Shown piece by piece: positions 58,547-64,000 of a stretch of 64,000 nucleotides of DNA (the first letter of the stretch is position 1; the number at the start of each line of letters is the position of its first letter). The DNA lies in the NCBI GenBank assembly GCA_002839355.1, contig PGXW01000007.1, forward strand, positions 1 to 64,000, given 5' to 3'. Below the pieces are notes generated by a model. The model searched no databases. It was not told the DNA's origin and worked only from the letters and a program-made list of their open reading frames with translations. Made by a program: the position numbers and the translations under genes. This stretch comes from Spirochaetae bacterium HGW-Spirochaetae-2. Lineage in GTDB: Bacteria; Spirochaetota; Spirochaetia; Sphaerochaetales; Sphaerochaetaceae.

Positions 58547-59365
58547 ATGCCTGTTTTTGTGCGGAATCTCGCTTTGGAATATCTTGTCGAGGATGGTGTC
58601 CTTGACTCAGCCAAGATGCTTGCGATGTATAGCAAGGCGAAGTGGCGCCATGCGCATGGAGCGTTCTATTTGAACCATACATTGCCTTCGGGTGTCGAAT
58701 TCATCTTCAGGGCGATCAAGGAAGGCGAAGAGGTGAGGATCTTGGGGACCGACACGCATCTTACGGGTAGATGCATGTGGAATGCCATTCCCTTCTTCAA
58801 TGCCACCCCGAAGGAAGCCGACGATCTTTGTGCGGTCGTCGCGTGCACGAACCAGGCGCAGGATGGTGTGTTTGTCACCCACCTGGTAAACGCTGCCGTC
58901 TTGCCCGAGTTGCAGGAAGGGAATTCGATATCCATGCAGGTGGTTGCCTTTCCGTTTGCACTTGAGATCTATGCCTCCAGGGAAGATTACGAGCGGGCAT
59001 ATGCCAACAATCCCGAGATGTCCAATTTCCCCATGCTGTTGACCGACAAGCGGGTATTCCCCTTGAATTTCATGCTCAAGCATGATCCGGACTTGCCCGA
59101 GGAGAAACGCAACAGGAACCTACCGGATGATGTCGTATTGGTCTGTGGTCCCGTCCTGGCAGTCAGGGAAGCCCCAAAATCGGATGAGGCGCAAGAAGTC
59201 TCGTTCGTTGTTGCGACAATCGCGACACAATTCGGACACCTCGATGTTGCCTTTACTGGTGATATGGCCCTCGGAATACCTTGCGTGAAGGGCTCCTATA
59301 TCGTATTCAGCGGAATGTTGTCTGCCGATGTTGCGGTGGAAGGCTTGGAGAATTGGTTGGAATAA
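58547..59365 (+). CDS. Hypothetical protein
   Basis: A 272-residue soluble protein, ATG 58547 after TTGGAGGTGGCCG. No membrane segment or recognised motif. It is acidic, with several aromatic residues and mixed alpha/beta character. It is convergent with the C69 peptidase gene, whose stop lies 1 bp away. The longer open frame upstream crosses the mntP region and is not credible. Confidence 0.7.
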   Translation: MPVFVRNLALEYLVEDGVLDSAKMLAMYSKAKWRHAHGAFYLNHTLPSGVEFIFRAIKEGEEVRILGTDTHLTGRCMWNAIPFFNATPKEADDLCAVVACTNQAQDGVFVTHLVNAAVLPELQEGNSISMQVVAFPFALEIYASREDYERAYANNPEMSNFPMLLTDKRVFPLNFMLKHDPDLPEEKRNRNLPDDVVLVCGPVLAVREAPKSDEAQEVSFVVATIATQFGHLDVAFTGDMALGIPCVKGSYIVFSGMLSADVAVEGLENWLE

Positions 59366-59366
59366 G

Positions 59367-60644
59367 CTACCCGCAACGGTAGAAGCTGTCCGGTTTTTCG
59401 TAGAGGCTCTTGGATTCGGCTCCAAACTCGATCAATATATCCTGCACGTTCGTGCGAAAGGTCTGCTCTTCGGCGAGGGCTGCGGTGCAGTCTTGTGCCA
59501 GTTGAGCCGATGCGCCCTGCCTCCACGAACCTTCTACCATGGTTCGGCAGCTGGTTTCGATTTCCCTCGCGAGGGCACCAATTTTCTGCTTTGCCTTCAC
59601 CGGAGCGGCAAGTATCAACTTGGTCAGTTCGGTCCGTTCCTGTGAAAACCTATAGCCGAAACGGAGATCGGCATGTGGGGCAAGGTCCCAGGCCTCGGGT
59701 CCGACCGCAAACGGTATGAACGGGCTATACACTGGTAGCGGTGAGCCGGTGAACCATGCCAACGGCATGCCGTTGTGGTATTCGACAATCATCGAAGCCG
59801 CCGTCCGGCTTTTCACAAATCCGGTCGCGTCCATGCAAATCGATCGCATGGTGTGGTCGATTTCCCCGGTTGTTCCCCGCGTATGGCACAATGTGTCGCG
59901 CATGGTTTCCCATGATGCTCCACCGTTTTCCAACAGGCGGGTGGTGGTCTGTTGCCTGATATCGCCTTTGGTGAACCATCGGTACAAGGTGCTGGCGTTG
60001 GAGCGGGCGAAATCCGGGTGTGTCAATTCCGTACGATCGTCCGCATCATCGTATGCGTTGCCTATGGTATAGGCGTTCGAGATGGTAGCCGTGCCTTCGA
60101 CCTTCTTGGCAACCCATGTGCGTGCGGCGCTCTCAACCACCCAGGCCGATGTCGGATCGGTAATGAGGAACGAGTTGTGGTAGGTGAGTTTTCCTGAATA
60201 GCTTCCATTCCCACCTTGTCCGAAGGTTTCGAGCAGGCCTGCGATTATTTGTACGGCTTGCTGTGCACTCGACGCATTGTGTAGGGTGAGCCTGAGGATA
60301 TCCATACCGAGCAAACCGTCCTTTTCGGGTTTGCTGGTAGCGAAGACAGCCTCATTTCCGATAGCTACTCCAGCTTCGTTGATTCCCATTTCCGCGCCCC
60401 ACATCCATGAGGGGCGGCTAACCAGTGCCTTCAACGGATTGGGAAGCGAGGCTGCGGCCTTCTTAAGCCGGGGATACTGCACCAGGTCGTAGGATTTGCG
60501 ATGTTCCGGATGGGTAGGGGTTCCCAAACCCTCCGAGGCTTCACAGTACTGGATGAACTGGGGTTCGCCGGGATCCCTATCCGAATTTTTCGCAAACAGC
60601 ATCGATCCAGTCGAGGAATCGGTTGTTACCATCGTGTCGCACAT
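59367..60644 (-). CDS. C69-family (dipeptidase-like) Ntn hydrolase
   Basis: A 425-residue protein beginning MCDTMV, so Cys2 would be the N-terminal nucleophile after Met removal. 'FAKNSDRDPGEPQF', 'WGAEMGINEAGVAIGNEA', 'GLLGMDILRLTLHNASSA' (in part) and 'TDPTSAWVVESA' fit the C69/acyl-peptide hydrolase group. It probably cleaves dipeptides or N-acyl amino acids. The start at 60644 overlaps the end of the msrBA frame by none but abuts it. Confidence 0.85.
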   Translation of the reverse strand: MCDTMVTTDSSTGSMLFAKNSDRDPGEPQFIQYCEASEGLGTPTHPEHRKSYDLVQYPRLKKAAASLPNPLKALVSRPSWMWGAEMGINEAGVAIGNEAVFATSKPEKDGLLGMDILRLTLHNASSAQQAVQIIAGLLETFGQGGNGSYSGKLTYHNSFLITDPTSAWVVESAARTWVAKKVEGTATISNAYTIGNAYDDADDRTELTHPDFARSNASTLYRWFTKGDIRQQTTTRLLENGGASWETMRDTLCHTRGTTGEIDHTMRSICMDATGFVKSRTAASMIVEYHNGMPLAWFTGSPLPVYSPFIPFAVGPEAWDLAPHADLRFGYRFSQERTELTKLILAAPVKAKQKIGALAREIETSCRTMVEGSWRQGASAQLAQDCTAALAEEQTFRTNVQDILIEFGAESKSLYEKPDSFYRCG

Positions 60645-60645
60645 A

Positions 60646-61656
60646 TCAAAACCTTTTGGTCCACGCATGGCAATAGGGTAGCGTTCCTTTCAACTCGTAA
60701 TAGTCCTGATGGTATTCCTCGGCAGGCCAGAACACCGCGGCAGGAAGTATTTTTGTCGCAATATCCATTCCGTTGCCCTCGAGGATTCCGATCAGGTCGA
60801 TCGCTGTATCATATTCCACGCGATTTCTGTAATAGATGGCCGAGAGATATTGGTTCCCGATATCCGGACCTTGCCCGTCCGATTGTGTCGGATCGTGGAT
60901 TTCAAAAAAGTACTTGGCCAGCTGTTCATAGGATATGATGCGGGGGTCATATCGGACTTCGACCGCCTCCAGATGACCTGTCGTATGGGTGAGGACCTGA
61001 CGGTACGTGGGGTTTTCTGTGTGACCTCCGGTATATCCGGATATGGCGGCATGGACCCCTTCGAGTTTCTCAAACAGGTATTCGACACCCCAGAAGCATC
61101 CTCCGGCGAACACTGCCTTGGCAACAGGAGGGCCCGGTTTGAACACGAGGGAAATCGAGTTCACGCAATGGCGAATATCCTTGTCTGTATATCCCTCTCC
61201 AACAAAAACATGGCCAAGGTGTCCCTCGCAGGTGGCACAGACGATTTCAGTACGCATGCCGTCGGGGTCGGGGAATTTGCGTACTGCTTCCGGCAATTCA
61301 TCATCGAACGAGGGCCATCCGCAGTTCGAATGGAATTTATCCTCCGAGTAGTACAACGGTGTATCGCATTGTCGGCAATAGTAGGTGCCTTCATCGGTCG
61401 TATCGGTATATTTTCCGGTGAATGCCCGCTCCGTTCCTTTCTGGAGGATGATATGTGATTCCAATACATTGAGCTTCGCCAACAGTTCGTCTTGTATCGG
61501 TATGAAGAAAAACCGTTCTTCTCGGGTGGTCGTGGTCATTGGAGCCTCTCTTTCAGCAACTTCAGGTTGTTCTTTTTTTCCTGCCGCCACTAGGGTCGAC
61601 ATGCACAGGAGCATAACCAATGCCAAAGGGAAAAACCGTCTCATCAAAGCATGCAT
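60646..61656 (-). CDS. Exported bifunctional methionine sulfoxide reductase MsrB-MsrA
   Basis: A 336-residue protein. A signal peptide (FFPLALVMLLCMSTLVAAG) is followed by MsrB (CRQC...CGWPSF...CATCEGHLGHVF with catalytic Cys in 'RHCVNSISLVF') and then MsrA ('FAGGCFWGVEYLF', 'TGGHTENPTY', 'GQGPDIGNQYLSAIYY' in part). The fusion order is B then A. It repairs oxidised Met in envelope proteins. GGAGGTACGGG precedes the ATG. Confidence 0.92.
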   Translation of the reverse strand: MHALMRRFFPLALVMLLCMSTLVAAGKKEQPEVAEREAPMTTTTREERFFFIPIQDELLAKLNVLESHIILQKGTERAFTGKYTDTTDEGTYYCRQCDTPLYYSEDKFHSNCGWPSFDDELPEAVRKFPDPDGMRTEIVCATCEGHLGHVFVGEGYTDKDIRHCVNSISLVFKPGPPVAKAVFAGGCFWGVEYLFEKLEGVHAAISGYTGGHTENPTYRQVLTHTTGHLEAVEVRYDPRIISYEQLAKYFFEIHDPTQSDGQGPDIGNQYLSAIYYRNRVEYDTAIDLIGILEGNGMDIATKILPAAVFWPAEEYHQDYYELKGTLPYCHAWTKRF

Positions 61657-61695
61657 CCCGTACCTCCAATATAGACAAGAAACAGCACAGCGGCA

Positions 61696-62592
61696 TCACC
61701 AGAGTTTCGGAAAAATCGGCCAGACATCTTTGCGGTACTCGGAATACCCCGGATATTTGCTGGTCGTGATGCCCTCGGTGAAGATTGTCGAGCCTATGAA
61801 TAGCAAGGTCAACAGCAACGGACCAGCGATACTCCAATGCACTAGCGATCCCATACCTATAGCTCCAAGCAAATACATGCTCCACCAGACGCCCAGTTCC
61901 CCGAGATAGTTCGGATGCCGTGAGCGGGAAAACAATCCCGATGTCCTGAAACCACGTTCATAGTCGGATCGGAACTCCTCCCGCTTGGAGAGCAGACCAT
62001 ATTTCGATTGTTGGAATTCGAATTGCTGTTGGTCGGCAATGGTTTCCAACGTAAGGAATGCCAGTAGCAGAACGGCTGCTGCGATCGCACCGGGAGAGAG
62101 TCGAGCACCGGTCAATGAGGACATGGTGTACAGGGGGAGGGTGAAGCAGATGAATAGGAACTGCTGGTACCCTGCAACGAACAGGAGGTTGAACAATTGC
62201 CAGCCGACCGGGTTTCCTATCCGTTCGCGAAGAATCGGCCAACGGTAATCCTCTCCCCCCGTATATCCTCCCCGCCGGGCGAAGTTGAACGTGAGCCGAC
62301 CTCCCCATATGGTGACCAGGATTGCTGCCAGGGTGACAATCGGATTGAAGGCGCCCGCGGCAGCATATATCCACGCATACCCGACAGGAGTGGTGCTCCA
62401 TAGGCGATCGGTCCACGAATAGTCATGGGTTGCCAGGCCAAAGGCAAAACTGAGGACGGCTGTTCCCGCGGTTATCGCAATGACAGTACGCAACGGTCCC
62501 TGTGAGCCGACAGGTACAAGGGCAATTGCCAGGACAAAGCATCCGGCAACCAATACAAAGAATAGTATTACAGTTTTTCCCGATGTGTTCAT
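61696..62592 (-). CDS. DUF1295 family membrane protein
   Basis: A 298-residue protein with about seven hydrophobic segments. 'DYSWTDRLWSTTPVGYAW', 'RRGGYTGGEDYRWPILRE', 'FQQSKYGLLS', 'GLFSRSRHPNYLGE' and 'KYPGYSEYRKDVWPIFP' are typical of the family, related to steroid 5-alpha-reductases and isoprenylcysteine methyltransferases. Substrate unknown. ATG 62592 has no Shine-Dalgarno sequence and a promoter 6 nt upstream. Confidence 0.85.
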   Translation of the reverse strand: MNTSGKTVILFFVLVAGCFVLAIALVPVGSQGPLRTVIAITAGTAVLSFAFGLATHDYSWTDRLWSTTPVGYAWIYAAAGAFNPIVTLAAILVTIWGGRLTFNFARRGGYTGGEDYRWPILRERIGNPVGWQLFNLLFVAGYQQFLFICFTLPLYTMSSLTGARLSPGAIAAAVLLLAFLTLETIADQQQFEFQQSKYGLLSKREEFRSDYERGFRTSGLFSRSRHPNYLGELGVWWSMYLLGAIGMGSLVHWSIAGPLLLTLLFIGSTIFTEGITTSKYPGYSEYRKDVWPIFPKLW

Positions 62593-62598
62593 AAAACC

Positions 62599-62627
62599 AC
62601 TATATCTAGGGATAGTGGGGGTGGCAA
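62599..62627 (-). promoter_or_regulatory. Promoter for probable leaderless DUF1295 mRNA
   Basis: TTGCCA (62622-62627), 17-bp spacer, TATAGT (62599-62604), then six bases to ATG 62592. One of the clearest examples of this layout in the window. Confidence 0.65.
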
Positions 62628-62655
62628 GTAAAAATGATATGTTTCCAGAAACGAC

Positions 62656-63861
62656 TTATGAGCCGACGGCTTGGCTCCGTCCGTTTTCCTTTGCGGTATA
62701 GAGGTTCAGGTCGGCTCTCCTAAGGATCTTTCGCTTGGATTCCGCGCCGGAGCAGGTCGTGAACCCGCTGGAAATCGAGACCTTGGTATCCTTGGTATGG
62801 ATCGCACTCTTCCAATCGTAGGAATCCACGGCTTGATGCAGACGATGTACCAGAACGGTGGCCTGTTCGGGTGTGATCTCCTTGTGGATAAAAAGGAATT
62901 CATCGCCTCCCCATCTGCCTACCGTATCGCGCTCGCGGATGCATGTGGAAAATATGTTTGCAAGGTGGACCAGCACCATGTCGCCGCATTCGTGGCCGTA
63001 GGTATCGTTGATCTGTTTGAAATTGTCGATATCAACCAGAGTGACCATGCATGGGCAACCGCTCTTTGCCTGTTCGATCGCACTATCCAGATACTGTTCC
63101 ACGGCGTTCCTATTGAAAAGACCGGTCAAACCGTCGCGCTGTGCCAATATCTTGAGCTTATCCATCATCTTGTCCTTCTCCAAGCTGTCGTTTGCCAGAT
63201 CCTTGAGCAATGCGTTGTTGGAAAGGATAAGGATGCAAAAGTTTACGATCGATAGGATGATCAGAGCGAACAATTGGCTCATACGCAATTGTGGCGAATC
63301 GAACGCTGGGAGTAGGTCCCCATTATACAATGCGATGGTATCGAATACGGTCCTCATGATGAAGGTGACCGTGAATACACCATACACCAGTAGGAGAACC
63401 ATATACGGACGACGGTACCAAGGGTTGGCGTTGCGGTTCTTCCAGATGAGCACAAGGTACCGGGAAGTGATGAACAGGATGGCAACATCGGCGACAATCG
63501 AACGCACGTATTGGTTTTCGATGAAACTGCTGCTCCATACGCTGGCAATGGCCAGGATCACCAGAAAGGAGTAGTAGAAGTTCTTGTTGATGGTGGTCTT
63601 GGTGAAAGCCGCGAGTCCAAAATAGAATAGGACAGCTCCGATACCTGTCGAGAGGTTTCCGACTACCGCACCTATTTGTGTTGATTGGGATACGTCGGTG
63701 AGTACAACAATCCGTCCGAAGACGTGGAAGAGGAGATTTATGGTCCAATACCCCAATCCCGCGACATGGTCACGATTGCTGAGCCAGAGGGTGAAGTACA
63801 CGATCGCAAACAATCCATGGAAAACCAAACCAAAGAAAGCTATGGTGGACTGATCATACAT
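62656..63861 (-). CDS. Membrane-bound diguanylate cyclase (GGDEF)
   Basis: A 401-residue protein. The N-terminal half has about seven hydrophobic segments forming a membrane sensor. The GGDEF domain (about 235-395) has 'RDGLTGLFNRNAVEQYL', 'DIDNFKQINDTYGHECGD' and 'RERDTVGRWGGDEFLF'; RxxD is five residues before GGDEF, so product inhibition is possible. It should make cyclic di-GMP. No EAL domain is present. Confidence 0.92.
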   Translation of the reverse strand: MYDQSTIAFFGLVFHGLFAIVYFTLWLSNRDHVAGLGYWTINLLFHVFGRIVVLTDVSQSTQIGAVVGNLSTGIGAVLFYFGLAAFTKTTINKNFYYSFLVILAIASVWSSSFIENQYVRSIVADVAILFITSRYLVLIWKNRNANPWYRRPYMVLLLVYGVFTVTFIMRTVFDTIALYNGDLLPAFDSPQLRMSQLFALIILSIVNFCILILSNNALLKDLANDSLEKDKMMDKLKILAQRDGLTGLFNRNAVEQYLDSAIEQAKSGCPCMVTLVDIDNFKQINDTYGHECGDMVLVHLANIFSTCIRERDTVGRWGGDEFLFIHKEITPEQATVLVHRLHQAVDSYDWKSAIHTKDTKVSISSGFTTCSGAESKRKILRRADLNLYTAKENGRSQAVGS

Positions 63862-64000
63862 ACGTTCGATTTGGTTCTCCCTCTTGCTTTTGGATATGCA
63901 CCTATTCTATGGGGTTTCGCTCGTGCAGTAAACCTTTATCTGCTTTTTCGGTTCGGTACCGTCTTTCTCCTTGGATCAGGGACGAAGAAGCCGCGAGAAC
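63862..64000. other. Region to window end, no gene seen
   Basis: 139 bp upstream of the GGDEF gene. AGAGGGAGAACC near 63875 may be its distant ribosome site. No start or end of another gene is identifiable. Confidence 0.4.

Overview
The window looks like the chromosome of a Spirochaetota bacterium, most likely a Sphaerochaeta relative, carrying an integrated mobile element. The host assignment is an inference from gene content: LL-diaminopimelate aminotransferase route to lysine, TAXI-type TRAP transporter, RarA fused to a methyltransferase-like domain, a CBS/DRTGG/PHP trio, and tRNA genes without encoded CCA.

Positions 1-15851 belong to an integrated element whose left end lies outside the window. 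Its right end is marked by the 3' half of a class II (Leu/Ser-type) tRNA gene at 15804-15851, a typical attachment-site remnant. The left module (about 1860-6580) has a 54-nt near-palindrome, a strong promoter followed by about 600 nt packed with hairpins (a candidate large structured RNA), a ribbon-helix-helix regulator, an SSB-like protein, an ArdC-like antirestriction protein, several tiny coupled ORFs and a RadC-type protein. A probable replication origin follows: three DnaA boxes in 45 bp beside an AT-rich stretch (6648-6761). A phage-type repressor is divergent from an early operon (7300-13175) with a PD-(D/E)XK exonuclease, ERF annealase, SSB, NinG-like nuclease, replication-type and MazG-like proteins. 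The leader of that operon holds a tRNA-like fold. A distinctly AT-rich segment (13500-15800) carries an Mrr-type restriction endonuclease, a decayed copy of a small HTH gene and a probable small RNA. No integrase, capsid, portal or terminase gene is visible.

From 15852 to 64000 the sequence is ordinary chromosome. In order: pepF, rdgB, a sigma-like protein, nrnA-like, clpX, clpP, tig, five tRNA genes (Gly, Leu, Lys, Arg, His), rarA fusion, lipoprotein, MATE exporter, Bax-inhibitor family protein, nitroreductase, PHP/DRTGG/CBS-ATPase trio, RluA-type pseudouridine synthase, M29 aminopeptidase, purU, xseB/xseA, a membrane protein, ferredoxin and topB.

Positions 40600-55900 form a regulated block around aspartate-family metabolism. 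It contains a TAXI TRAP transporter, asd, a five-gene flavin/iron-sulfur dehydrogenase complex, a dapB fused to aspartokinase-like ACT domains, dapA, an FCD-domain regulator, then a second dapB, second dapA, dapL and lysA. Near-identical palindromes (ACTACTCAT-N3-ATGAGTAGT) lie just downstream of the asd and dapA promoters, with a half site before the regulator gene and a related site before the transporter. The regulator probably controls these units.

The last part (55900-64000) has a YbgC thioesterase, TcdA-like and TatD-like proteins, MntP, a C69 peptidase, exported MsrBA, a DUF1295 membrane protein and a diguanylate cyclase. Across the chromosomal part, seven genes lack a Shine-Dalgarno sequence and have a -10 box 6-8 nt before the ATG, suggesting leaderless mRNAs.
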